This document shows, piece after piece, positions 24,991 through 34,094 of a stretch of 64,000 nt of DNA (position 1 is the first letter of the stretch; each line of letters begins with the position of its first letter). A program made the position numbers and the translations under genes. The stretch comes from Exiguobacterium undae DSM 14481 (GTDB lineage: Bacteria > Bacillota > Bacilli > Exiguobacteriales > Exiguobacteriaceae): contig NZ_KK211187.1 in assembly GCF_000620805.1 (NCBI RefSeq), positions 1,846,398-1,910,397 on the forward strand. The letters run 5' to 3'. The notes under the pieces were generated by a model, which worked only from the letters and a program-made list of their open reading frames with translations, was not told the origin of the DNA and made no database searches.

Positions 24991-25294
24991 TAATGCTGTC
25001 TATTATAAATGAACAAATTGTGTCGAGAATAATTATTTTGAATAAAAAAGAAACTTATGAGATGGTCGAGACCACTCTTGACTTCAATTGTGATATGAAT
25101 CTGCCTCTAACTCAATTTTTTTCGCATCAATTCATAAACTGCGCCGGCAAAAAAAGGAATTTATTTCTCTTTTTCGTATTTTCAAATCGCTTACCCTAAA
25201 CCTTTTGAAAATTTAATTAACTGGACTATACTCTCCATTTAGCAACTCTTCCTTACAGTGTATATACTAAAAATATATAAAGGAGGTATTTATT

Positions 25295-25618
25295 GTGAAT
25301 GGTGCGATTGTTAATCTTATTCTCCTGATTCCTTTTTTAACTTTTTCTATCTTCCTGTCAAAAGGAAAAGGAGCATCATTACTTGCAGGTTATAATACAA
25401 TGTCTGACAGTGAAAAATCCAAATATGATGAAGTAGCTTTGTGTAAATTCATGGGGAAAATTATGTTTGGTATTAGCTTCAGTTTATTATTATTTGCAAT
25501 GAGTGAGATATTAAAAAAGCAATTTTTATTTGTTATTGGCGTTTTTTTACTTTCAACTCTGATCATTTTGGCGTTGGTATATTCAAATACAAGAAACAGA
25601 TTCAAAAAGAAAGTTTAA
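25295..25618 (+). CDS. DUF3784 family membrane protein
   Basis: 107 residues from GTG 25295 after AAAGGAGG. The family pattern is clear: an N-terminal span (VNLILLIPFLTFSIFLS), the GKGASLLAGYNTMSDSEKSK motif, then two spans (about 51-66 and 72-90) and a basic tail. DUF3784 proteins are small three-span proteins of Bacillota with unknown function. Monocistronic. Confidence 0.8.
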   Translation: MNGAIVNLILLIPFLTFSIFLSKGKGASLLAGYNTMSDSEKSKYDEVALCKFMGKIMFGISFSLLLFAMSEILKKQFLFVIGVFLLSTLIILALVYSNTRNRFKKKV

Positions 25619-25696
25619 TGATGATGGACAGAGATTTTTATATCTTAAAGTTTTAAATTAATTAAATCGACGTTACTATTATCTTTTAGGAGACAC

Positions 25697-25729
25697 AAAA
25701 AAACCGCCCCTTCATAGGAGCGGTTTTTT
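25697..25729 (-). terminator. Terminator of the methyltransferase gene
   Basis: AAAACCGC-CCT pairs with AGG-GCGGTTTT and has A/T runs on both sides. Confidence 0.85.
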
Positions 25730-25733
25730 CAAG

Positions 25734-26879
25734 TTACGCTTGCGGACGTTTCCGGCGCAATCCGTAGTATTGATAAAACTGAACTTCAATATTCCCGTTA
25801 TAGAGTTTACGGCGTTTCGTCGCCGGGCGACCGAATGCTTTTTCGAACTCGACGTACGACGTGATCATGTAGACACTGTAATACGGGAATTCACGGAACG
25901 CATTGCCGATCTTCCGGTACAGCTGATGGACTTCGCGCGCGTCCTCCAGACGTTCACCGTACGGCGGGTTGCCGATGATGACACCAAAGTCTTCCTTCGG
26001 CTTGAAGTCGGCTGCGTCGCGTTGCATGACGTTAATCGCGTCCCGGACGTCAGCGAGCTCGGCGTTTTGCTTTGCGAGCTTGACCATCTCCGGATCCGTA
26101 TCGTTGGCATAGATTTTGAGCGGCTTGTCCCACTCGGCTTTGTCGTTTGCTTCCTTGATTGCATCAAACCAGGCTTTTTTCGGAATACAGGCCCATTCCT
26201 GCGACGCGAACTCACGGTTGATCCCGGGTGCGATATTCCGTCCGATCATCGCGGCTTCGATGGCCAGTGTCCCTGAACCTGTAAAGACGTCGTACAGCGG
26301 CATATCCGGCTTCCAGTTCGTCAGCATCAGCATCGCTGCTGCCATCGTCTCTTTCAGTGGTGCCGCCGAGTGGAACTCCCGATAGCCGCGTTTATGGAGC
26401 GCATCGCCTGACGTATCGATCGTCAGCGTCGCAATGTCTTTTAAGAGCGCGACTTCGATCGGGAAGCTGGCACCGGTCTTCGGTAACCACTCGTCGCCCA
26501 TGTTGTACGCTTCCTGCATGTGCGAGACGATCGCTTTTTCGGTGATCTTCTGACAGTCACGGATTGAGAACAACTTCGATTTGACCGAGCGGCCGTTGAC
26601 GACGTAGTTCGCTTCCCACGGCAACAGTTCGCTCCACGGGAGGTCTTTGACCTGATCAAATAACTTTTCGAATGATGTCGCTTTGAATTCCGCGACGACG
26701 AGTTTGACACGGTCCGCCGTCCGTAACCAAAGGTTGAGACGAGGAATGTCCTCGAGCTCGCAATCGATGTAGACTTTTCCGTCCTCGACCGTACATTCGT
26801 ATCCTAAATCGCGGACTTCCTTGGCGACGAGGGCTTCGATTCCCATTGCCGCCGTCGCGATGACTAAACGTTTTGCCAT
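25734..26879 (-). CDS. THUMP-domain class I RNA methyltransferase (YpsC/RlmL-like)
   Basis: 381 residues. The N-terminal THUMP and ferredoxin-like region spans about 1-160; the SAM-binding motif DVFTGSGTLAIEAAMIGRNI is near residue 200 and the catalytic NPPYGERL motif near 310. It modifies guanine N2 (or a similar position) in 23S rRNA in related proteins such as RlmL and YpsC. ATG 26879 follows AGGAGCG. Encoded next to rnpB, as ypsC is in B. subtilis, which supports orthology. Confidence 0.9.
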   Translation of the reverse strand: MAKRLVIATAAMGIEALVAKEVRDLGYECTVEDGKVYIDCELEDIPRLNLWLRTADRVKLVVAEFKATSFEKLFDQVKDLPWSELLPWEANYVVNGRSVKSKLFSIRDCQKITEKAIVSHMQEAYNMGDEWLPKTGASFPIEVALLKDIATLTIDTSGDALHKRGYREFHSAAPLKETMAAAMLMLTNWKPDMPLYDVFTGSGTLAIEAAMIGRNIAPGINREFASQEWACIPKKAWFDAIKEANDKAEWDKPLKIYANDTDPEMVKLAKQNAELADVRDAINVMQRDAADFKPKEDFGVIIGNPPYGERLEDAREVHQLYRKIGNAFREFPYYSVYMITSYVEFEKAFGRPATKRRKLYNGNIEVQFYQYYGLRRKRPQA

Positions 26880-26929
26880 GATTGTTCACGCTCCTACCTG
26901 TTTCTAAAATTTCCAAAAATCATTTCAAT

Positions 26930-26959
26930 AAAAAAAGAGCCCAGTTGGACCTGGACTCT
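26930..26959 (-). terminator. rnpB terminator
   Basis: On the minus strand GAG-CCAG and CTGG-CTC pair, then TTTTTT follows. Confidence 0.75.
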
Positions 26960-26978
26960 CGTTCAAAGTAAAAATAAC

Positions 26979-27371
26979 AGCCTATGTGGTCCTGTAAGCC
27001 ATGTTCTGTTCCCTAGTGTTGCAAACGGTTTGACCCTCACACGCGGGCGACAATCATCTATCTCCGTATTTACATACGCTCTCCTTCGCGTTCAGTTCCG
27101 CTCCGGAAATTCCCCTACCAAATTTGGGTTTCTCGCTCGTGGGGTTTACCTCGTTCCACCCTTACTGTTTCCAGTAAGGCTCCGTCACTGTGGCACCTTC
27201 AAGAAGTTTCGGCCATATCCGAAGACTTAGGCGTTCCTTCTGCCGTCAGCACGACGCTGCCTACACTTATCTTTTCGTGTAGCACGATCACTACAACCAT
27301 CGCAGGTTGTGCGAGCATGGACTTTCCTCAAAGCACCGGAGTGCCCCGCAATTGTCCGAACCAACATAGTC
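26979..27371 (-). ncRNA. rnpB: RNase P RNA, Bacillus type
   Basis: Read on the minus strand, the sequence holds the universal RNase P core GAGGAAAGTCCATGCTCGC near the 5' end, GGTAAACCCC and GAGGGTCAAAC internally, and ACAGAACATGGCTTACA near the 3' end. P1 closes by pairing CTATGTTGGTTC (5') with GGACCACATAG (3'). The length of about 393 nt is close to the 401 nt of B. subtilis. It is the catalytic RNA that trims tRNA 5' ends. Ends are estimated from the P1 helix. Frames predicted across this region are not genes. Confidence 0.95.
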
Positions 27372-27381
27372 ACTGCTTAAC

Positions 27382-27410
27382 AGTGTAGCGCACACGACCG
27401 ATTCTAGCAA
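27382..27410 (-). promoter_or_regulatory. rnpB promoter
   Basis: Minus-strand TTGCTA (27405-27410) and TACACT (27382-27387) with a 17-base spacer, about ten bases before the RNA 5' end. Confidence 0.65.
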
Positions 27411-27497
27411 GAGGTATTTCTCGATCAATGGGCGGAACAGTTGCGTTTTTACGTGATTTTGCGGTATAGTACAATGGTTCAGAAGGGGGCATGTACT

Positions 27498-27941
27498 ATG
27501 AAAAAACGACGCTCTGGTACGAACCAGCGTACCGTACGGAAATTGACGTTCTTGATCGAGATCGACGAAATCAAGGCACTTCATCTCCGGAACGGCATTT
27601 TTGCCTTTTATCGCAAGGGTGAATTCATCCATGCGTTCGAGCCATTTAATGTAAAACAACCTGATGCGTTATCGAAACGGAGCTACCATTTCGACCAGCA
27701 TGATATTTTATTGATGAATGAACGCTTCCCGCAACAAATTCCGCTGTACGATGAAGCGATGACGTTACGGTCGTGGGCGAATCAAGTTGAATACGGACTA
27801 TATCAACTGATCGACTCCGGACGCCTGTCTTTCATTCATGAAGACGATACCGGCTACAAAATGGAAGCGACGATCCAGTGGACCGGCGAAACGCTTGTCG
27901 CGCCGACACCGGTTTATAAAAAAGGAAAAGACCCAAAGTGA
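27498..27941 (+). CDS. Hypothetical protein, 147 residues
   Basis: ATG 27498 follows AGAAGGGGG; a TATAGT -10 box lies upstream at about 27463. The protein is soluble with a basic N-terminus (MKKRRSGTNQRTVRK) and alternating strand/helix segments (LTFLIEIDEIKALHL, VEYGLYQLIDSGRLSFI). No family recognised. It is transcribed divergently from rnpB and ends in a good terminator. Confidence 0.6.
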   Translation: MKKRRSGTNQRTVRKLTFLIEIDEIKALHLRNGIFAFYRKGEFIHAFEPFNVKQPDALSKRSYHFDQHDILLMNERFPQQIPLYDEAMTLRSWANQVEYGLYQLIDSGRLSFIHEDDTGYKMEATIQWTGETLVAPTPVYKKGKDPK

Positions 27942-27959
27942 ATCCTTTGAGTCTTCCTA

Positions 27960-27992
27960 AGCTGTCTCCCACGTGGTGAGACGGCTTTTTTT
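27960..27992 (+). terminator. Terminator between hypothetical gene and subtilase
   Basis: AGC-GTCTC-CAC pairs with GTG-GAGAC-GCT, followed by TTTTTTT on the plus strand. Confidence 0.75.
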
Positions 27993-27994
27993 AT

Positions 27995-29338
27995 TTATTT
28001 GACGGTGATGACACGTTCCGTCACCCGTGTGTGACGCCCGCTCGACGTCGCAAAAACGAGTTTATACGTCCCTTTTTCCTTCAACGCGTAGGAATACTTA
28101 TGCGTCCCGTTGCGCAAATAATCGTTCGCGAACGTCTTGACGACCTTGCCGTCCTTGTAGAGACGGGTCAGGGTCTTCGCATTCGAATACTCGTCAAAGT
28201 AAAACGCAAACGGCTGATTCGGTTTCAAGACCGACGGGACCGACACTTTCGAGACAGGTGCCGGAATCGTCGCGAGCATACCCGCATTCAGACGGCCTGT
28301 TCCGTAATGGGATGTCGTATCGCCGTTCTTTTTCGCCGCTGCCGCATAAAGTTTACTGCGCAACGTACTGTTCGAAATGAACGGATTCTTCGACTTCGCA
28401 AGGGCGATGACACCGCTGACGATTGGTGTTGCCATCGATGTCCCGTCGAGGTAGCCGTACTTGTTGCCGACGATCGTCGAGTAGACCCCTTCGCCCGGCG
28501 CCATGATGTTTAGTCCCTTCCCGTAGTTCGAGAAGGTCGACGCACGGCCAAGCGTTCCGACCGATCCGACGGCGATGACGGATTTCATCGAGGCCGGGAA
28601 GAGCAGTTTATTGCGTCCGTCATTCCCTGCCGCACCGACGACGGTGATGTTCTTCGCTTCGGCTTTTTTGATCGCGGCTTCCATGTACGGATCGTATTCA
28701 TATTGTCCGAGCGACAAATTGATCACGTCCGCGCCTTGCGCGATCGCATACAAGACCCCGTCTCCGATATCGAGCGAACTGGCGAAGTCACCGTCAAAGA
28801 CGTCGGCGCCAATCAGTTTGACACCGGATGCGACCCCGACCGTTCCCTTGCCGTCTTCAGCGGCCGCAACGATTCCCGCGACATGTGTCCCGTGATCGTC
28901 CGGTTTGCGGATACCGGAAATCGTCGTTGTTTTATAAATGACGTTCTTAAACTCCGAGTGATTGACGTCAATCGCATCATCGATGATGGCGACCCGGATG
29001 TCGGATTTGCCGCGGCTGTATTTCCAGTAAGTAGGAATACGCGATTGATCCAAATATGTTTGCTGCAATTGAGCCGAATCGGTCGCTTTTTCGACGACCG
29101 TGACCGGAATCAAATCGGCTTCAACATCTGCCTCATCGAGGTGCGGCAACGGTTCGACGAGCGAAAAACCGTCCTGCTTCAGTTCCCGTACTTCCTGCAG
29201 ACCTTGTTCCGATAACCAGGATTGTTTTTGTTGTTCCGTAAATGTTGGATCGTACTGCACATATTGAGAATTAGCGAACGCAGAGGTAGGTAACCCTACG
29301 ACGACAGCAAATGTGAGTAGTGCAAGTTTCTTTTTCAA
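27995..29338 (-). CDS. Secreted subtilisin-like serine protease (S8)
   Basis: 447 residues from TTG 29338. The signal peptide ends at SAFA (about residue 22); a propeptide region runs to about 110. The catalytic triad is Asp120 (VAIIDDAID), His152 (DDHGTHVAG) and Ser301 (GTSMATP), with oxyanion Asn239 (GAAGND). After the protease domain (about 112-340) comes an 85-residue beta-sandwich-like domain (FYFDEYSNAKTLTRLYKDGK) that may bind substrate or cell wall. An extracellular endopeptidase, probably for nutrient scavenging. The Asp-Asp-Ala in place of the usual Asp-Ser/Thr-Gly at the first site is a minor oddity. Confidence 0.93.
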   Translation of the reverse strand: MKKKLALLTFAVVVGLPTSAFANSQYVQYDPTFTEQQKQSWLSEQGLQEVRELKQDGFSLVEPLPHLDEADVEADLIPVTVVEKATDSAQLQQTYLDQSRIPTYWKYSRGKSDIRVAIIDDAIDVNHSEFKNVIYKTTTISGIRKPDDHGTHVAGIVAAAEDGKGTVGVASGVKLIGADVFDGDFASSLDIGDGVLYAIAQGADVINLSLGQYEYDPYMEAAIKKAEAKNITVVGAAGNDGRNKLLFPASMKSVIAVGSVGTLGRASTFSNYGKGLNIMAPGEGVYSTIVGNKYGYLDGTSMATPIVSGVIALAKSKNPFISNSTLRSKLYAAAAKKNGDTTSHYGTGRLNAGMLATIPAPVSKVSVPSVLKPNQPFAFYFDEYSNAKTLTRLYKDGKVVKTFANDYLRNGTHKYSYALKEKGTYKLVFATSSGRHTRVTERVITVK

Positions 29339-29398
29339 TGTGGACCCTGCCCTTCTCTTTTTACACGCCGATTCTATTGATGTGCTGACCCAAACGGA

Positions 29399-29815
29399 CT
29401 AAAAAAATGGAACGGTCCCATCGGACTCTTCGCTGACTTCAAATGGAATGATTTTTCCGATCGTGACATAAGAATAATAACGGACAAGCACTGCTCGCCA
29501 ACGTGCCGCATCAATTCCGGTCAGATCTTCTCCGAGCGGCGATCCGTCAAACGTCTCGAACTGCTGGCAAAAAAAGGCTTCTTCCGCCTCACTCCAGGTT
29601 ACGGCTTCTCCAATAAATCCGGTGGAAAATCGGACGAAATCGGCAATCGACGGACCAATCACTTCGGATGGCAGACGTTCACTCATCCGACCGACCAGTT
29701 CGTAGCGATCGCGTTCCGCCTGCTCTGCTTCCTCTAATGAATGGCACAGCAAGACTTCCCGATTGATCTCCACCAAAACGACATAATCACCTTGCGGCAA
29801 ATTGACGTGTATCAT
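29399..29815 (-). CDS. Hypothetical protein, 138 residues
   Basis: ATG 29815 has seven bases of spacing from AAGGGG. Acidic and soluble, with ALEAEQAERDRYELVG-like helical segments and a DLTGIDAARWRAVLVRYYSY segment. Lies between the subtilase and another hypothetical gene on the same strand. No family recognised. Confidence 0.55.
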   Translation of the reverse strand: MIHVNLPQGDYVVLVEINREVLLCHSLEEAEQAERDRYELVGRMSERLPSEVIGPSIADFVRFSTGFIGEAVTWSEAEEAFFCQQFETFDGSPLGEDLTGIDAARWRAVLVRYYSYVTIGKIIPFEVSEESDGTVPFF

Positions 29816-29874
29816 CACTACACCCCTTGGATTAAATTCGTGTAGTTTCTAGATGTCACTTTCTATCTGTTAAC

Positions 29875-30567
29875 TTATAATGTCCATTTTCGATCAAACA
29901 TCAATTCTATCGGTTCGTTATCCTTAGACTTTAACATACGAACACGGGTCGTATCAATTTGATCGAGTAAATCACCGTCGCTCAGTGAACGAATTGCAGG
30001 TGCTTCCGCCTGTTCAATCCGGTCATGAAACGGCACTAACAACTCCTGTTGTTTGCTGGCAAGCGCATACCACGCGAGGCGGGCAAACGGCTCGTCTTTC
30101 GCCGTTTCCAGCGCATAACTTTCAAAGATGTCCGGTAAGTAACTGCTGAACTGATCGAGGGCGTCAATCCGCTCCGCTAAATCAAGCACTGTTAACCAAC
30201 TTGGGAGAGACAATAACGATTCACTTGACCACCAATCGATCAAATCAACGTGCTCCTTGAACAATTGTTGTGCTTCCGACCGATCGATGAAGTGGTGCAT
30301 CGTCTGGATCAACTCATTCCAAGCAATCGTCCAGTATTCTTCCGATGGATTGGCCGAGATGAAGAATTGGCGGTAGACCGTCAGCAACTCCGATACTTCC
30401 GGTAACGTCTCGACTTCCAGCCGTTGGTTGAGACGGCTGACTGCTTTTGTGAAATAACTTGGCTCTAACGTCAACGCCATATAAAGTAATTTAGGGACAT
30501 CTTTTAATTCGCCTTGATCGACCGTTTCAAATAATTCTTGGATCCATTCTGGTTGTGGGTTTGTCAT
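29875..30567 (-). CDS. Hypothetical helical protein, 231 residues
   Basis: Rich in Leu, Glu and Trp and predicted all alpha-helical (ELKDVPKLLYMALTLEP, SWLTVLDLAERIDALDQFSS), in the manner of HEAT/TPR-like helical repeats. GAGGAG precedes two adjacent ATGs (30570 and 30567); the second has better spacing. No family recognised; function unknown. Confidence 0.58.
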   Translation of the reverse strand: MTNPQPEWIQELFETVDQGELKDVPKLLYMALTLEPSYFTKAVSRLNQRLEVETLPEVSELLTVYRQFFISANPSEEYWTIAWNELIQTMHHFIDRSEAQQLFKEHVDLIDWWSSESLLSLPSWLTVLDLAERIDALDQFSSYLPDIFESYALETAKDEPFARLAWYALASKQQELLVPFHDRIEQAEAPAIRSLSDGDLLDQIDTTRVRMLKSKDNEPIELMFDRKWTL

Positions 30568-30635
30568 CATACTAACTCCTCTGCATAGTAAATGTATTTA
30601 CTATACCCGAAAAAGAATTAATTGAATCCTCCAAC

Positions 30636-31631
30636 TTACAAGGCGCCGATTTGTTTCGCTGTTTCTTCGCTGCAGAGAACAATCAACGTCGTGTTCGGCG
30701 GAATAGCTTCATCGAGGCGGCGGTTCAAATCAAGTCGTTTGCCGTCTGATAAAATCGTCACCCCGTCTTCGAGTAAGGTGTGAAACGCATCCCGAAACGT
30801 CGTCCACTCCGGTTTTGCAGGAATCGAAAACATTCCGTCCCCGTCTTTCGTCAGCAGATTCGTCACGACTTTCGTCACCCCCGGATGATGGGCGGCGAGA
30901 ATCGCCATCCGTGCCACGGTCTCGTCCCCGAGCAACACTTCATCGACCTTGACTTGTTCAAAACTGTCGAGGTGTTCCTCAAGCATCATCTCGACGATCG
31001 TATAGATGTTCGGATTCGCCCGTTCGATACTTGCCGCAATCAATAAAGTCCGTCCGTCAGCCAGTGCCGGCGGTATCGAATGGTCGGCGAGAACGATCGC
31101 CCGGGTCGCCTTTTTGATGTTCGCCCGCTGTAACGTCGATTCCAGTGCCGGATCGCCGCTGATATAGTGGAAGCGTGGATGACTGAACGGTTCCCGCTCG
31201 AGATCATCGACCAAGATGACATCCGTCGTCTCGAGCAATTCATCAATGACGTGTTTCGAGCGGCGGCTGTAGCCGAAGACTAACGTATGCCCGGTTTCTT
31301 TCACTTGCAATAACCCTCTTTCCTTTTGATTTCGAATCAATTGCACCCCGTCGACGAGCTTTGAAATCAAGCCACCGACAATCCCGATTCCGAAGATGAA
31401 GATGAAAATCGTCATGAAGCGCCCGAAGTCCGTGTTCGGGAAAAAGTCCCCGTATCCGACCGTCACGACGGTCGTCATCGTCCAGTAGACGGCACGGAAG
31501 TACGAACCGAACGTGTCCGGTTCGACGAGATACATGATCAAGGCGACGCCAAAGACGAACACGAACGAGGCAAACGCCAACGTCCGCATCTTCAAAAAGG
31601 ACATCTTCCGTAAAAAACGTAACCAGACCAT
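30636..31631 (-). CDS. Potassium channel with RCK (TrkA-N) domain
   Basis: 331 residues from ATG 31631, after AAAGGA. Two membrane spans (about 17-36 and 71-92) flank a pore with the K+ selectivity filter TVGYGD (57-62). The cytoplasmic part has a Rossmann-like RCK/TrkA-N domain (HTLVFGYSRRSKHVIDELLE) and a second C-terminal half, like YugO of B. subtilis, where the channel carries electrical signals in biofilms, and MthK. The RCK glycine motif is GYSRRS rather than GxGxxG, so the ligand may not be NAD. Divergent from the DUF1659 gene. Confidence 0.88.
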   Translation of the reverse strand: MVWLRFLRKMSFLKMRTLAFASFVFVFGVALIMYLVEPDTFGSYFRAVYWTMTTVVTVGYGDFFPNTDFGRFMTIFIFIFGIGIVGGLISKLVDGVQLIRNQKERGLLQVKETGHTLVFGYSRRSKHVIDELLETTDVILVDDLEREPFSHPRFHYISGDPALESTLQRANIKKATRAIVLADHSIPPALADGRTLLIAASIERANPNIYTIVEMMLEEHLDSFEQVKVDEVLLGDETVARMAILAAHHPGVTKVVTNLLTKDGDGMFSIPAKPEWTTFRDAFHTLLEDGVTILSDGKRLDLNRRLDEAIPPNTTLIVLCSEETAKQIGAL

Positions 31632-31699
31632 CTTTTTTTCATCCTTTCCGAACAAATCCTGTTTTCGTCCTGTCAATAAGGGCGAAGGAGGTGATACAC

Positions 31700-31927
31700 A
31701 TGACACAAGCCGAAGAAATCAAAACGAGTTTAGTCGTCGTCTTCGAACGAAATGACAAGGTGACGCCGAACGGAGACGCGGTTCTTGCCCGCCGCCGCTT
31801 CAACGGTCTCCGTGCTGACTTGGAACCAGAAGTCGTCGCGTCGATTGGTCGCGCCATCGGACAATTGCTCGCTGGTTCGTACACACACACGGAAATCAGC
31901 CGTGATTTTGCCTTACTTAACGCGTAA
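31700..31927 (+). CDS. DUF1659 family protein
   Basis: 75 residues from ATG 31700 after AAGGAGGTG. It matches the DUF1659 pattern (TSLVVVFERN, RRRFNGLRADL). It is followed 35 bases later by a DUF2922 gene, the usual pairing in Bacillota, where the two small proteins probably work together; their job is unknown. Confidence 0.8.
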   Translation: MTQAEEIKTSLVVVFERNDKVTPNGDAVLARRRFNGLRADLEPEVVASIGRAIGQLLAGSYTHTEISRDFALLNA

Positions 31928-31962
31928 TCGATTCACCCCACTACGAATAAAGGAGGAATTTG

Positions 31963-32169
31963 ATGGAACACACGATTTTGTTAACATTCGATACGGTCAT
32001 GAAAAAGCCGTTCCGCCTGCGTCTCGCGGGTGCGAAATCTGCCACGACGGTCGAGGAGATCAAAGCGCTTGGTCAGCTGATGGTCGACCATGATCCGTTC
32101 CATACCGGCATCATCAAGTTGAGCCAGGCTGAGCTTCAGAACAGCTCGGAATCCGCCTACGTCATCTAA
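31963..32169 (+). CDS. DUF2922 family protein
   Basis: 68 residues from ATG 31963 after GGAGGAA. DUF2922 features: LTFDTVMKKPFRLRLAGAKS followed by a helix and the closing ESAYVI strand. Second gene of the DUF1659-DUF2922 operon, ending in a strong terminator. Confidence 0.8.
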   Translation: MEHTILLTFDTVMKKPFRLRLAGAKSATTVEEIKALGQLMVDHDPFHTGIIKLSQAELQNSSESAYVI

Positions 32170-32188
32170 CTCGACGAAAAGTTCATCC

Positions 32189-32225
32189 GTCACCATCACC
32201 GTAGAGGTGGTGGTGACTTTTTTTT
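32189..32225 (+). terminator. Terminator of DUF1659-DUF2922 operon
   Basis: GTCACCATCACC pairs with GGTGGTGGTGAC, followed by TTTTTTTT. Confidence 0.9.
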
Positions 32226-32267
32226 GGTATACTAGAATCATCAAGCAATTGGAAAGGAAGTCAATTT

Positions 32268-33167
32268 ATGGCCAAACGCCCTCTTACGCCTCGCGAATGT
32301 GAACTCGTCGTCAGCAGTCTTTACGTGATGGAGCTGATCCCGTTCGAAGGAATCATGGAACGCCTCGAGTCGATCACCCTGCGCGACATCATCGGACCGG
32401 TCGCATCCGGCGAGATGACCCGGGAGCAGGCAGCAGACGCCCTCGATCAATACATCAAAGTGCGCCGCCGCCGTTTCCGGAATGTCCCACCTGAACACCT
32501 TTGGTCGCTTGACGACCGGATGGAGCAAGAAGCGTTACGGATGATCCGTAAACGGGCTCCGTTGACCGCCGGGGAAAAGCTGCAACCTAAAGCGATTCCG
32601 TTCGAGATGGGCGACACCGTCGAGATGACCGTGACCGAAATCCAGGAACGGAACGGAAAAGTCAATGTCATCGGTAAGGTCGGACAAGTGACGGCGAAAC
32701 TGCCTGTCGCCAACCGCCAAGCCATCAAAGGCACCAAAACAATGTCCGCCTGGATCACCGGAATCGAAAAGAAACCGGCTTTGATTCACCTGTCGACATC
32801 CGATTACGGTAAACACCAACCGTCCACTGACGTCCAGGCGGCTTACGTGACGGCGATCGCCGCTCTCCGCCGTTATTTCGAATCGGCAGAGTTGCCGTCG
32901 ACGGAAGAGGTCGACCTTGCCAAGTCCTTGTTCCAACGGATGATCCGCCGTGATCAAAACGATTGGTTCACGGTCTATGTCGCGATGGGTCGCCCTCAGC
33001 TCGATCACGTCCGGCGCTGGGTGAAGGTCATCCAGATGCTCGGCAAGTCACTTCGCGGCGACGACGAATCGACACGTCAACTCGCCTCACAGGAAGATCG
33101 ATTCTTTAAGGATGCCTTACTCCGGGCTTGCCGGGCTGCTGAAAAAAACTTTTCGACGCCTACGTAA
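32268..33167 (+). CDS. Hypothetical protein with possible OB-like middle domain
   Basis: 299 residues from ATG 32268, after GGAAAGGAAG. The N-terminal 90 residues are helical and basic (QYIKVRRRRFRNVPPEHLW); residues about 110-185 are beta-rich (GDTVEMTVTEIQERNGKVNV, KKPALIHLSTSDYG), resembling an S1/OB-type nucleic acid-binding fold; the C-terminal part is helical. High Arg content suggests nucleic acid binding. No family recognised. Confidence 0.6.
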   Translation: MAKRPLTPRECELVVSSLYVMELIPFEGIMERLESITLRDIIGPVASGEMTREQAADALDQYIKVRRRRFRNVPPEHLWSLDDRMEQEALRMIRKRAPLTAGEKLQPKAIPFEMGDTVEMTVTEIQERNGKVNVIGKVGQVTAKLPVANRQAIKGTKTMSAWITGIEKKPALIHLSTSDYGKHQPSTDVQAAYVTAIAALRRYFESAELPSTEEVDLAKSLFQRMIRRDQNDWFTVYVAMGRPQLDHVRRWVKVIQMLGKSLRGDDESTRQLASQEDRFFKDALLRACRAAEKNFSTPT

Positions 33168-33222
33168 GTCTTTCGACTAGGAGCCGGCCTTTTCCTCGTC
33201 CCATTTCAAATCATTTTTCAAA

Positions 33223-33269
33223 AACAGCCCTTCGTCTGCTCGTCAGAACATCAGAAGGGCTGTTTTTTT
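33223..33269 (+). terminator. Terminator
   Basis: AACAGCCCTTC pairs with GAAGGGCTGTT, then TTTTT. A minus-strand terminator lies directly beyond. Confidence 0.85.
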
Positions 33270-33275
33270 GCGCCA

Positions 33276-33311
33276 CAAAAAAAGACGGACGGGCATGATC
33301 CCGTCCGTCTT
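33276..33311 (-). terminator. Terminator of gene 33317-33739
   Basis: AAGACGGACGGG pairs with CCCGTCCGTCTT; on the minus strand a run of seven T follows. Confidence 0.88.
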
Positions 33312-33316
33312 ACGAA

Positions 33317-33739
33317 TTATGCGATATCAACTGTTGATTCTAATGCGCGGCAGGTCCGGCGTACGGTTGGAAGGAAATCCGTCCGCTTCGCGACGCCGCC
33401 TTCGATGACAAAATGTTGGACACCTTTCGTCCGTTGAATCGCCGTCAAGACCGTCACCAGTTCTATGAACCAGTTCGAGATCAATTCGACGACCTGCTCA
33501 TCAAAAGCTGCTGCTCCATACACATCATACCCATTCTCACAGAGATGGTTCGGGAAACGTTCCTTGAACCGAAAAATCAGTGTAGCCGTCGTCGGAATGT
33601 AAAAGTGATCGAAGATGATCCGTTGTTCTTGATCTGTTTCTTTCTCCGTCAGTCCATCCATCATCAACTTCGGTTGACTCCCGATATTTAGAGTCCAACT
33701 TGTTTTCTTTCGTTCGCCAGTGGAAGTGATCGTTCGCAT
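33317..33739 (-). CDS. Hypothetical protein, 140 residues
   Basis: Probable start ATG 33739; the ATG at 33751 touches the AAAGGAG site. Soluble, with a FDHFYIPTTATLIFRFKERF segment and a VELISNWFIELVTVLTAIQ helix. A cre-like CcpA site lies between its promoter region and ribosome binding site. No family recognised. Confidence 0.55.
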   Translation of the reverse strand: MRTITSTGERKKTSWTLNIGSQPKLMMDGLTEKETDQEQRIIFDHFYIPTTATLIFRFKERFPNHLCENGYDVYGAAAFDEQVVELISNWFIELVTVLTAIQRTKGVQHFVIEGGVAKRTDFLPTVRRTCRALESTVDIA

Positions 33740-33762
33740 GGTTTCGTCCATCTCCTTTGATG

Positions 33763-33776
33763 TGTAAGCGTTTACC
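33763..33776 (-). promoter_or_regulatory. Probable cre (CcpA) site
   Basis: TGTAAGCGTTTACC matches the Bacillus cre consensus TGWAARCGYTWNCW at 13 of 14 positions. It lies just upstream of the ribosome binding site of the 33317 gene, a place where CcpA would block transcription. Bases 33780-34090 hold no gene that I can see. Confidence 0.6.
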
Positions 33777-34094
33777 TCTTCATTTTACAAGCCCACCAAC
33801 AGTTCCTGCAACCGTCAATTTCTTAAAAATGAACGATGACTTCATCTGACGTTTAGTCTAACAAATTTCTATTGTTTTGACGATGGCAGTAATTAACAAC
33901 CTTTTTCTCATGCAACTGTTTCTTCCATCCACTTTGCTCTTGTTTCACCTGAAAAAGCGCACATGGTCATTCCATCTTTGAAGAAGATGTGACCGCTCTC
34001 ACCGTTGCCTGGGAACGGACTTCACAAAAAAACTATTAGCGCCTTGCGAAATATGATACCATTCAGTGGAATCACAGAAAGAGGAGAGAACAAT

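Noticed and set aside
27030-27659. Open frames over the rnpB region on both strands
   Set aside because: The sequence carries the full set of RNase P RNA core motifs, so these frames are chance.
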